From Massiliimalia timonensis (lineage in GTDB: Bacteria > Bacillota > Clostridia > Oscillospirales > Ruminococcaceae): a DNA stretch of 64,000 nt. The notes beneath the pieces are model-generated. The model was given only the letters and a program-made list of their open reading frames with translations. It ran no database searches and was not told the origin of the DNA. Made by a program: the position numbers and the translations under genes. Below are positions 16,188-23,451 of the stretch, in pieces (the first letter of the stretch is position 1; the number at the start of each line of letters is the position of its first letter). The stretch is from positions 329,684 through 393,683 of the forward strand of contig NZ_FYDD01000002.1 in NCBI RefSeq assembly GCF_900186585.1. The letters run 5' to 3'.

Positions 16188-17307
16188 GAGTGAAAAGTAA
16201 CGAGAAAAGCGCGTCTAAGGAAAAGCAATCCTCTTCCCAGCTTTTTAAATAGAATGCGTCCAGATTTTCCGGAGAGTATTCTATCTCCCGGGAATAATCC
16301 TTGGCGTTGCCGACCCGCTGATCACTGGTAAGGGTCCCCGTACCTGAAAAAGTGCTCAGATCACACAGGTAAATCAACAAAAAACTGCAAACGGCCAGTT
16401 TCACCTTTGGCAGTACCTCCAGATCAAAGACAGCTTTTAGAAAATACCGGAACAGGAAGTAAACGAGCAGGTGCTCATACTCATGGTTCCTTTCTTGACA
16501 TGCCGCTAAAAACGCAGACTGTAGCTTTAACAGCTCAGGAAGAGCAACGGATAACTGCCTCAGCTTTTTCATCCAGCTTTGACGGTCCGGCTCCAATCCC
16601 TGATAAAAGGAGAGCATCCCCTGAAAAACAGATTCCTGCTCCCAGCAGGCCTCCTGTTTTAATTGTTCCAGCAAAGCGGCACGCTGTATGGGGTCTTCCG
16701 CCTGTTTGCAAAGTTTTGGAATCAAATCCGGGCTGTTAAGATCCAATGCGGACTGAAGCTGGTCGGCAAAGTCGAGCAGCAGGGCACACCGTTCTTCTAT
16801 GGAAAGCGTGCGCTCCTGGGCAAGGTGAAACGCAGTATTCCGGGCTTGGAAAAGTATATCTAAAAGCGGAGGGGGAGCTTCCTTCTGTTCTCCGGGCAGG
16901 GACTGTTCCAGCTCCAGAAAGGCGATCGGTTCCCTTTGCGCAAATAAAAGCCGCCCGGCCTCCTCACAGCAAAGCCCCAGCCCGGCCTCCTGAAAACTTC
17001 CGAACCATTCAAAAAAGCGGGGATGGTCCCGGCAGATCTGGCAAAGCTGTTCTTCTCCTGCAAACAGGATCAGGTCACACAAATGCTCTTGATTTAAAAA
17101 GGGGCACTGTTCCCCGTGAAGCAGAAAATGCGGGCCGCCTGCTTCGGAAATAGATTGGCGGAGCCGTTCTCCCATAGTGCCGGGCAAATTACGGTAACGC
17201 GCAAAGCTTTGCTGGTCGATCTCGATCTCCCAGCCGATGCAGCAGTTGTCCCGGCAGGCGGAACCAGTACATTGAAATGATGGATAATAATAGGGAACAC
17301 GAAGCAT
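16171..17307 (-). CDS. fliB: FliB-like flagellin lysine N-methylase homolog
   Basis: The 378-residue protein starts with the family signature: a Tyr/Phe-rich head, FQCTGSACRDNCCIGWEIEID, then a second Cys cluster (CPFL...CDLI...CQICRDHP and GLCCEEAGRLL). Salmonella FliB methylates lysines of flagellin and these cysteines are thought to bind an Fe-S cluster. No flagellar gene occurs in the window, so the substrate here may be another surface protein. ATG 17307 has AAGGAT upstream. A terminator of the upstream MATE gene lies only 18 bp ahead, so the gene depends on read-through or an unseen promoter. The stop codon falls inside a perfect palindrome. Confidence 0.8.
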   Translation of the reverse strand: MLRVPYYYPSFQCTGSACRDNCCIGWEIEIDQQSFARYRNLPGTMGERLRQSISEAGGPHFLLHGEQCPFLNQEHLCDLILFAGEEQLCQICRDHPRFFEWFGSFQEAGLGLCCEEAGRLLFAQREPIAFLELEQSLPGEQKEAPPPLLDILFQARNTAFHLAQERTLSIEERCALLLDFADQLQSALDLNSPDLIPKLCKQAEDPIQRAALLEQLKQEACWEQESVFQGMLSFYQGLEPDRQSWMKKLRQLSVALPELLKLQSAFLAACQERNHEYEHLLVYFLFRYFLKAVFDLEVLPKVKLAVCSFLLIYLCDLSTFSGTGTLTSDQRVGNAKDYSREIEYSPENLDAFYLKSWEEDCFSLDALFSLLFTHKTKG

Positions 17308-17324
17308 AGAGTATCCTTTCTTAC

Positions 17325-17353
17325 CAAAAACAGGCCGCGGTTTTCCACGGCCT
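17325..17353 (-). terminator. Terminator of the MATE gene at 17359
   Basis: AGGCCGTGG and CCGCGGCCT (minus strand) form a hairpin around AAAA, followed by TTTTT. Confidence 0.75.
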
Positions 17354-17358
17354 TGCGC

Positions 17359-18747
17359 TTAGATATTAGATGATCCTTTCGATTCCTGCGGCGAAACCGT
17401 GCCGGCTTTCTTTTTCCAGCGGTGAAAAAAGATGATAAAACAGATCAGATGTCCCAGCAGGGCAACTGCCCAAGAGACCGGATAGGACAGGTACAGCATA
17501 AACAAACTGCGGTTTGCCGCAAAAGCCGTATAGATCCATAGCACTCGCACCCCGCAGGCGCCTGCCAGTGAAACGATGGTAGGGGTGACCGAATATCCCA
17601 GTCCGCGGATCGCGCCGCAGGCAACATCCATCATCCCGCAGAGATAATACGTTAAGCAAAGGACATATAAATTTTGCATCCCGAACGGGACAATATCCGG
17701 ATCTGGGGAATAAATGCTGAGCAACTGAGGCCCAAACAAGACAGCCAGCCCGCCAAGCACCAGCCCCACGGCAGAGGTACAGGCCATACACCGTCCAAGC
17801 ACTGCCAGCACACGTTTGGGCTTTTGGGCGCCGACATTTTGGCTGGTAAAGCTCAATGACGCTTGATAAAAGGCGCACATGGCATTGTAAACAAACCCTT
17901 GAATATTAGAAGAAGCAGTATGCCCAGCCATTACTAAGGAGCCAAATGAATTGACAGACGACTGCACGGTAACATTGGAGATCCCAAATACAGCCCCTTG
18001 GATCCCAGCCGGGAGGCCCACCCTTACAATAGAAAGAAATTTTTTCTTTTTAATGCGCAGCTCCCTGATACTTAAGTGGTAATAGCCGTGGTCCTGAATC
18101 AGGCACATGACCACCAGCGCAGCGGACAAAGCCTGAGAGATAATGGTGGCTAAAGCGACTCCGGCAACCCCCATGTTCCATACGATTACGAAAAACAGGT
18201 TGAGCAGTACATTTAAAACGCCGGCGATCAGCAAAAAGATGAGCGGTCGGCGGGTATCCCCCACCGCGCGCAGCAAAGCGGCGCCGAAGTTATAGATCAT
18301 GAATGCGGGCATCCCCACAAAAATGATCCGCATATATAGTACGGACTGCTCCAGCACATCGTCCGGGGTCCCCATCAGCTGCAGCATTGGCTCTGCCAGA
18401 AGGATACCCAGAAAGATCAAAATAACACCCGAAACAGCGCTCAATAGCATGGAGGTATGTACGTCATCATGGACCTCATCCCAGTGCTGGGCGCCGTAAT
18501 CCTGTGCCATGATGACATTACTGCCAATGGAAAGCCCCATAAAAATGTTGATGATAAGATTATTTAGGGAACTGGTCGACCCAACGGCCGCCAACGCCTG
18601 GCTGCCGGTAAACTGCCCGACCACCACAATATCTGCGGCGTTAAAAAGAAGCTGTAGGATGCTGGAAAACATCAAAGGGATCGCAAAGCGCAGAAGCTTT
18701 CCCAGCAAAGGCCCGTTGCACATGTCGATTTCATAAGAACGTTTCAT
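17359..18747 (-). CDS. MATE family multidrug efflux protein
   Basis: The 462-residue pump has twelve hydrophobic segments in two six-helix halves. The first helix has the MATE opening LLRFAIPLMFSSILQLLFNAADIVVVGQF, and the second half repeats it as VGLPAGIQGAVFGISNVTVQ. Its head (MKRSYEIDMCNGPLLGKLL) is common in clostridial DinF/NorM-like members. GGGAG precedes ATG 18747 and a fair promoter lies about 50 bp upstream. It ends in its own terminator. Substrate cannot be inferred; three MATE genes occur in the first 22 kb of this window. Confidence 0.92.
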   Translation of the reverse strand: MKRSYEIDMCNGPLLGKLLRFAIPLMFSSILQLLFNAADIVVVGQFTGSQALAAVGSTSSLNNLIINIFMGLSIGSNVIMAQDYGAQHWDEVHDDVHTSMLLSAVSGVILIFLGILLAEPMLQLMGTPDDVLEQSVLYMRIIFVGMPAFMIYNFGAALLRAVGDTRRPLIFLLIAGVLNVLLNLFFVIVWNMGVAGVALATIISQALSAALVVMCLIQDHGYYHLSIRELRIKKKKFLSIVRVGLPAGIQGAVFGISNVTVQSSVNSFGSLVMAGHTASSNIQGFVYNAMCAFYQASLSFTSQNVGAQKPKRVLAVLGRCMACTSAVGLVLGGLAVLFGPQLLSIYSPDPDIVPFGMQNLYVLCLTYYLCGMMDVACGAIRGLGYSVTPTIVSLAGACGVRVLWIYTAFAANRSLFMLYLSYPVSWAVALLGHLICFIIFFHRWKKKAGTVSPQESKGSSNI

Positions 18748-18791
18748 GTCATTCTCCCTGCCCGATAGGAAAAATTTTATCTACCTGTTTT

Positions 18792-18820
18792 ATTCTATTG
18801 CTTTCCCTTTAAAAAAACAA
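18792..18820 (-). promoter_or_regulatory. Promoter of the MATE gene at 17359
   Basis: On the minus strand TTGTTT (18820-18815) and TAGAAT (18797-18792) are 17 bp apart, 45 bp ahead of the ATG. Confidence 0.5.
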
Positions 18821-19164
18821 GAATTTGAGAGGTTTTTCTAATAAATCCACAAAAAACAATGCAAAAATTTTCTATTCGAAAGGGGGCGGGGAAAGAAAAA
18901 CTACCTAATATGCAATAATCGAAGGTTATAAGACAAAAATGCTAAAGGCATGAAGGGTCTTTGCACGACCTTTTGCATGAAACGGCAATCCGTGATACAA
19001 TATAGACAATATCAGCTTTTTGAAGATGCCGTTGGATTTCTATTGTTGGTTATAATCATACCACCCTTTGGGAAAATTAAATTTACGAAACGATTGGCGG
19101 CAAAAGCTGCACATTGGACCGATTAAAAAACGGCTGAAGGAAAGCTTGGAAAGGAAAAAAGTTT
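18821..19164. other. Intergenic region between MATE and DUF6472 genes
   Basis: AT-rich and without a convincing gene. It holds a promoter at 18973-19001, giving the downstream gene a leader of about 155 bases. A second TATAAT at 19051-19056 lacks a -35. I see no riboswitch or tRNA. Confidence 0.5.
18973..19001 (+). promoter_or_regulatory. Promoter of the DUF6472 gene
   Basis: TTGCAT (18973-18978) and TACAAT (18996-19001) are 17 bp apart. The start codon is 160 bp downstream. Confidence 0.6.
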
Positions 19165-19350
19165 ATGGGGAAACAGACCACAGGCTGTGATTATTGTTCA
19201 CACTACATCTTTGATGAGATTTGTCAATGCTATCTTTGTGAAGTCGATCTGGACGAGGATGAAATGGCGAGATTTTTGACCAATTCTTTTTCAAACTGCC
19301 CTTACTTCCAGTTTCATGATGAATACAGGATTGTGCGCAAACAAAATTAA
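19165..19350 (+). CDS. DUF6472-like small cysteine-rich protein (61 aa)
   Basis: The 61-residue protein has five cysteines: CDYC near the start, CQCYLC in the middle and one in NCPYF. Around them are strongly conserved-looking blocks, EVDLDEDEMARFL and FHDEYRIVRKQN. The CxxC pattern suggests binding of zinc or an Fe-S cluster. I recognise it as the small clostridial family usually labelled DUF6472; no function is known. AAAGGAAA precedes ATG 19165. It is probably monocistronic; the TspO gene follows after 78 bp. Confidence 0.78.
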   Translation: MGKQTTGCDYCSHYIFDEICQCYLCEVDLDEDEMARFLTNSFSNCPYFQFHDEYRIVRKQN

Positions 19351-19428
19351 ATTGCTGCCGGGTTCTTTTTTACATTTTCCGCATAGGGATATGGCTTTTG
19401 GCATACCCTAACAAGGGAGATGATTGTG

Positions 19429-19893
19429 ATGCAATTTTCATGGAAACGGTTTCTTTTCAATTTGGCAGCCCCGCTGGCAGTGGGCGGATTATCGGCGCTG
19501 ATCACAGGCAATAGCATGGGGGTTTATAAAACCATACAGCGTCCTCCGTTTTCTCCGCCGGGAATCGTGTTTCCGATCGTGTGGACGGTCTTGTTTTGCT
19601 TGATGGGTATTTCGGCTTATTTGGTTTCCTCTGACCGGGAACACCGGCGCGCTCGGGCATGGAAGGCATATATCCTACAGCTGGCGGTTAATTTTTTCTG
19701 GCCGGTTTTGTTCTTTTGTCTGCATTGGTATGGGTTTGCCTTTTTCTGGCTGCTTTTTCTGATAGGGCTGGTAATCTGGATGATCCGGGAATTTATGCTG
19801 TTGAACAAAGCCGCGGGGCTGTTGCAGCTTCCGTATTTTATCTGGCTTCTTTTCGCGGGTTACCTGAATTTAGGCGTATGGCTGTTAAACTGA
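19429..19893 (+). CDS. tspO: TspO/MBR family protein
   Basis: A 154-residue five-helix membrane protein of the tryptophan-rich sensory protein / peripheral benzodiazepine receptor family. Signatures are GGLSALITGNSMGVYKTIQRPPFSPPG, FPIVWTVLFCLMGISAYLV and AVNFFWPVLFFCLHWYGFAFFW, the latter with the conserved W/N residues. The family binds porphyrins and tetrapyrroles. ATG 19429 is preferred: AAGGGAG is 9 bp upstream, while the in-frame ATG at 19420 directly abuts it. A bidirectional terminator follows at once. Confidence 0.9.
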   Translation: MQFSWKRFLFNLAAPLAVGGLSALITGNSMGVYKTIQRPPFSPPGIVFPIVWTVLFCLMGISAYLVSSDREHRRARAWKAYILQLAVNFFWPVLFFCLHWYGFAFFWLLFLIGLVIWMIREFMLLNKAAGLLQLPYFIWLLFAGYLNLGVWLLN

Positions 19894-19894
19894 A

Positions 19895-19935
19895 GAAAAA
19901 ATCCTCAGCAGGGTTCCTGCTGAGGATTTTTATTT
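19895..19935. terminator. Bidirectional terminator between tspO and the TfoX-N gene
   Basis: AAATCCTCAGCAGG and CCTGCTGAGGATTT pair around a short loop with A/T runs on both sides. Confidence 0.88.
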
Positions 19936-20250
19936 TTTCTTTTTGGCTTTCGGTTCGGGGAGCTCCGGATACATTGCCCGAACCAATGCTGATAAAAACG
20001 CTTTGTTCTCGACGTCTTCTACGACAAGCATTGGTTTTGCGCCCGGATAGGGCTCCTCCAAAACGTTTTGCGGCAGCATTGCCTTGGCGCAAGCAACCGG
20101 CTTTACCATGAAGCGGTTGTCGTAAATACCGCCGACTAGCTTTCCACAGCAGTAAATCAAGTATTCACCCATCATAGGCCGGCAGGTGATTCCATCAGTA
20201 TCAGAAAGCTGTTCTAGTATAAATTGGCAGTATTCTTTGCTGGTAGCCAT
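19930..20250 (-). CDS. TfoX/Sxy N-terminal domain protein
   Basis: The 106-residue protein consists of only the TfoX N-terminal domain: EYCQFILEQLSD, then CRPMMGEYLIYCCGKLVGGIYDNRFMVKP, then a lysine-rich tail. The C-terminal domain of the Haemophilus competence regulator is absent. Stand-alone TfoX-N proteins are common in Clostridia and of uncertain role. AAAGGGG precedes ATG 20250. It is the second gene after the MATE gene at 20284 on the same strand, 33 bp apart, so the two may be co-transcribed. Confidence 0.85.
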   Translation of the reverse strand: MATSKEYCQFILEQLSDTDGITCRPMMGEYLIYCCGKLVGGIYDNRFMVKPVACAKAMLPQNVLEEPYPGAKPMLVVEDVENKAFLSALVRAMYPELPEPKAKKKK

Positions 20251-20283
20251 CGTTTTATGCCCCTTTCTTTTTTGGAGAATCTG

Positions 20284-21639
20284 TCAGGCGCTTGTCCCAG
20301 ATTGCCTTTGCCCGGTTATCTTCCATTTCCCAGTCCGGTATTCCAGATAGGAAACGATAAAGTTGGCCGCCCAGCCAAACGGCACGGCATACCAAACCAT
20401 ATCTACACCAAACTGCGGTGCAAAAATCAAAGCAACTGATACACGGATCGTGAGATTTACCAAATTGGCGATAGTAAACATCAGCATATCCCCAGCGCCC
20501 CGCAGCAGGCCGTCTGTCACCATTTTGATGCCAATGACCCCGAAGAACCACCCCATAAAGGTCAGGTAGTTATTTCCGGTCTGCAAGGCAAGCTGTGTTC
20601 CTTCGCTGCCAAGAAACATCATGATGATCGAATCATGGAACAACTGCAGTATCACACAGATCAAGACCGCAAACATCCCCACCAGCTTTAAGCAGGCGTG
20701 ATACCCGTTTAGAACACGGTTTTGCTGTTTTGCCCCTATGTTTTGGGCGGTAAAGGTAGACATGGCATTTCCCAGCGCGGCCATAGGAACGACGACGATC
20801 CCCTCTACCCGCATAGCGGCCGAAAATCCAGCAAGGACCTCTACACCGAAGCTGTTTACCACAGACTGCACCAGCATCATACCGATTGATACCGTAGATT
20901 GCTGTAAAATGGAGGGCAGCGCAATCTGAGTCATGGTTTTTAGCTCTGAAAAGTCGAACAGCGCCTGTTTGGAAGTGGAATAGCCGGAAAGCTCCCGCAG
21001 GAAGAGGAAAAAGGAAACCACGGCCGAGATGCCCTGTGCGATCAGGGTAGCCCAAGCGACGCCTGCAACGCCTAGATTGAAAGAACACACAAAAACCAAA
21101 TCCAGCACGATATTGAAAACAGAGGAGAAGATCAGCAGATACAGCGGGATACGGGATTTCCCCAGTGCATTGAACATAGCGGAAAGGACGTTATATAAAA
21201 ATAAAAACGGCAGACCAATAAAATAGATATTTAGGTATTCGGTTGCCATATCCAGAATATTTTCCGGGGTGTTTAACAGCTGCATGATCTGCCGGCTGAA
21301 CACCAGCCCCAATGCTCCCAGCGTAAGACTGAGGATCAAAAAGGAGAACAGCGCCGTATAGGCAGACTGTTTCATTTCCCCATATCTTCTGGCACCGAAA
21401 TAACGGCTGGTGATCACCGAAGCCCCTACCCCGCCGCCGATTGCGATCGAAATAAACACGCTGGTCAGGGAATAGGACGCGCCCACAGCCGCCAGGGCGT
21501 TTTCACTGACAAACCGCCCGACAATGACCGAATCGGCCATGGTGTAAAACTGCTGGAACAGGTTGCCGATAATCATGGGCAGGGAGAAAATGAACAGCGC
21601 TTTCATCGGGTTTTGATGTATCAGGTATTCTTTATCCAT
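20284..21639 (-). CDS. MATE family multidrug efflux protein, operator-controlled
   Basis: The 451-residue pump has two six-helix halves. The first begins MKALFIFSLPMIIGNLFQQFYTMADSVIVGRFV and the second FSELKTMTQIALPSILQQSTVSIGMMLVQ, the classic MATE duplication. Its 5' region is unusual: a promoter at 21820, a leader of roughly 175 bases, and two identical-core operator palindromes at 21690-21706 and 21796-21818, indicating tight repression, probably by a TetR-type drug sensor. No such regulator is encoded in this window. GGGAGG lies 14 bp before ATG 21639, a rather long gap. Confidence 0.92.
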   Translation of the reverse strand: MDKEYLIHQNPMKALFIFSLPMIIGNLFQQFYTMADSVIVGRFVSENALAAVGASYSLTSVFISIAIGGGVGASVITSRYFGARRYGEMKQSAYTALFSFLILSLTLGALGLVFSRQIMQLLNTPENILDMATEYLNIYFIGLPFLFLYNVLSAMFNALGKSRIPLYLLIFSSVFNIVLDLVFVCSFNLGVAGVAWATLIAQGISAVVSFFLFLRELSGYSTSKQALFDFSELKTMTQIALPSILQQSTVSIGMMLVQSVVNSFGVEVLAGFSAAMRVEGIVVVPMAALGNAMSTFTAQNIGAKQQNRVLNGYHACLKLVGMFAVLICVILQLFHDSIIMMFLGSEGTQLALQTGNNYLTFMGWFFGVIGIKMVTDGLLRGAGDMLMFTIANLVNLTIRVSVALIFAPQFGVDMVWYAVPFGWAANFIVSYLEYRTGKWKITGQRQSGTSA

Positions 21640-21689
21640 GAATTGTTAGACTGCCTCCCTTTTTAAAGGTGATTTTTATTTTCAATCCA

Positions 21690-21706
21690 CTAAACGACCC
21701 GTTTAG
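21690..21706. promoter_or_regulatory. Operator palindrome O2 in the MATE leader
   Basis: CTAAACG-ACC-CGTTTAG is a perfect 7-bp inverted repeat with a 3-bp centre, identical in its AAACGACCCGTTT core to the site at 21796. It lies in the transcribed leader, 51 bp before the start codon. Confidence 0.7.
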
Positions 21707-21725
21707 CTTCGTTGTGATACCCGCA

Positions 21726-21763
21726 GGCCTGCCGTGATAAAAACGGCGGTGCCGTAAGGCAGG
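21726..21763 (-). promoter_or_regulatory. Small terminator-like hairpin in the MATE leader (attenuator candidate)
   Basis: On the minus strand ACGGC-ACC-GCCGT is followed by TTTTAT, and an outer CCTGCC/GGCAGG pair encloses it. This could be a leader attenuator or an alternative structure. No known riboswitch class was recognised. Confidence 0.35.
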
Positions 21764-21795
21764 AAAGAACTTGATTCTGAGAGCCGTTTTTTGTG

Positions 21796-21818
21796 ACGTT
21801 AAACGACCCGTTTAACGT
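21796..21818. promoter_or_regulatory. Operator palindrome O1 at the MATE promoter
   Basis: Arms ACGTTAAACG and CGTTTAACGT match perfectly over 10 bp around ACC. It begins directly downstream of the -10 box and covers the expected start of transcription, where a bound repressor would block initiation. Confidence 0.8.
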
Positions 21819-21819
21819 T

Positions 21820-21849
21820 ATTATACCATCTTTCTCCAAAAGATGAAAA
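21820..21849 (-). promoter_or_regulatory. Promoter of the operator-controlled MATE gene
   Basis: A perfect TATAAT (21825-21820, minus strand) with TTTTCA (21849-21844) 18 bp upstream. The operator at 21796-21818 abuts it. Confidence 0.65.
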
Positions 21850-22062
21850 CTCTTTTTTAGAAAGCTTTCTAAAATACTTGCAGTGATCAAGCTTTGTCAT
21901 AAAACCTGCCGCATCCCTGAATGTAGTTTTATTTTGCCGTTTTTTTAAAAGAAATCTCATAAATTTTAAAGTTTTTTACTCCTGTGGAAATATTTGTAAA
22001 AAAACAGGCATTTCTTTTAAGAAATAACAGGAAATTGCGATGAAGTTTTTGATCGTCTGTGA
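21850..22062. other. AT-rich intergenic region
   Basis: Divergent spacer between the MATE leader and the GH4 operon. Apart from the two promoters at its ends I see nothing in it; the one short frame on the minus strand would run through both operators and is not convincing. Confidence 0.5.
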
Positions 22063-22068
22063 TATAAT
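22060..22068 (+). promoter_or_regulatory. Extended -10 promoter of the GH4-GH51 operon
   Basis: TGATATAAT (TGn plus a perfect TATAAT) lies about 65 bp before ATG 22133. No good -35 is present, which the extended -10 can compensate. Confidence 0.5.
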
Positions 22069-22132
22069 ATACAAAATTTTAATTGAATAAGGGCTTGCCT
22101 GCGGAAAATGGGAGTCTGGAAAGAGGCGGACA

Positions 22133-23437
22133 ATGAAGAAACAGTTAAAGATCTCCTATATTGGAGGAGGCTCTATGTTTGTGTGCACCATGGCGCATGC
22201 GATCATGGAGATTCGGGAAGAATTACAGAAGGAAGGCGTGTCCATTGATGTTTCTCTGATGGACATCAATTTAAACAACGCGGATGCTATGCGCCGCTAT
22301 GTGGATTTGGTACGCGAAAAAACGGGTACCCCCATCATAGCTTCTGTTACTAGTTCTATGGAGGAAGCGATCACGGGTTCGGATTTGGTGGTGTTATCTG
22401 TTCCTGAAAAGAAGAAAGATCAGGATGAATTTTGGGACCTGATTGGACAGCCGGTGGATCTGGAAAGTTCTTATGCGGTAGCTCTGACCGCGGTGACAAA
22501 CCTTGACCTGATGGATCAGATCGCAGAGCTGATGAAACGCATCGCACCCGACGCGATGTTTGCCGCACTGATGAACCCGACCGATACGCTGGCGGCCTAT
22601 ATGCAGAAAAAGCATGGAATTACCAGCATTGGCATGTGCGTTGAAGTGCAGAACCTGATCACCACCCTTGCTTATCTGCTGGGGGTCAAGGAATCTGAGA
22701 TCGAACTGTCGCATATTGGGGTGAATCATTTTGGCTGGGTCACTTCTCTGAAAGTTTGCGGAAAAGACGGATATGCCCTTTTGCGCGAACAGATGGAAGC
22801 CTGGAAGCAGCGCCCGGATTGGCCAAGGTACTGGAACTGGTTTGCAGACCTGTTTTTGGCAACCGGCTACCTGCGCACCAGCGACGCGCACCGTTGGCCA
22901 GTCGGGTTCGACTGGGTAGAGGGGACCGGGCTTGGGAAGGATGAGATCCCAATGCCGATCTCTGACCTGTATCAGCCGTATATCCGGGAAGCGCTTGAAA
23001 AAGGCGAGTTAGTTGGCAAGCTTCCGAAAACCAGTATTTATGGCCATGTCCAGTACGAGGCGCTGATGTATCCGTCTTTAAAAGGGACCTTTGCGCAGCT
23101 TATCAGGGGTCTGCTGGGACACACGACCGCCCCCTTGCCGCTTCAGGTACAGAATGGGAAGGCAAACACCGGTGTTTCTCCAGAAGCATGGCTGGAGATC
23201 CCCTGCCGTTTTACAGAGGGCAAACTGGCGCCGCAAACCGCCGAACAGGCTCCGGAATGGGTTACTGCCCAACTGGAAGACATCATTCAGCAAAGGGTGT
23301 GGATCGCCGACTGGCTGGTTGGCTCTGATCCGGAGGGGCTTAGAAAGGCGCTGTTCAACTGGCAGGATACCGTGGAAATTGGGCATGCGCTGGCATTTTG
23401 GCGTAGAATGGAAGAATATATGGCTGCCAGAAAATAA
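22133..23437 (+). CDS. Family 4 glycoside hydrolase (NAD+/metal-dependent) with unusual CVEV motif
   Basis: The 434-residue protein opens with the GH4 Rossmann motif (ISYIGGGSMF), then shows SLMDIN, NPTDTLA near 140 and GVNHFGWVTSL with metal-binding His199. GH4 enzymes oxidise C3 of the sugar with NAD+ and cleave by elimination using Mn2+. The four-residue motif holding metal ligand Cys169 classifies them: CHSV, CHEV, CHGx, CDMP or CNxP. Here it is CVEV, closest to the CHEV of alpha-galacturonidases but with the His replaced by Val. Specificity is therefore open. It is the first gene of a two-gene operon with an arabinofuranosidase 14 bp downstream, suggesting a role on pectin or arabinan side chains. 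Confidence 0.88.
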   Translation: MKKQLKISYIGGGSMFVCTMAHAIMEIREELQKEGVSIDVSLMDINLNNADAMRRYVDLVREKTGTPIIASVTSSMEEAITGSDLVVLSVPEKKKDQDEFWDLIGQPVDLESSYAVALTAVTNLDLMDQIAELMKRIAPDAMFAALMNPTDTLAAYMQKKHGITSIGMCVEVQNLITTLAYLLGVKESEIELSHIGVNHFGWVTSLKVCGKDGYALLREQMEAWKQRPDWPRYWNWFADLFLATGYLRTSDAHRWPVGFDWVEGTGLGKDEIPMPISDLYQPYIREALEKGELVGKLPKTSIYGHVQYEALMYPSLKGTFAQLIRGLLGHTTAPLPLQVQNGKANTGVSPEAWLEIPCRFTEGKLAPQTAEQAPEWVTAQLEDIIQQRVWIADWLVGSDPEGLRKALFNWQDTVEIGHALAFWRRMEEYMAARK

Positions 23438-23451
23438 GAGGAGGTTTGGCA

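Noticed and set aside
19027..19056. Nine-codon leader peptide before the DUF6472 gene
   Set aside because: No ribosome site and no regulatory codon pattern.
21690..21890. 66-codon frame on the minus strand
   Set aside because: It would cover both operators, the promoter and the leader of the MATE gene; no ribosome site fits.
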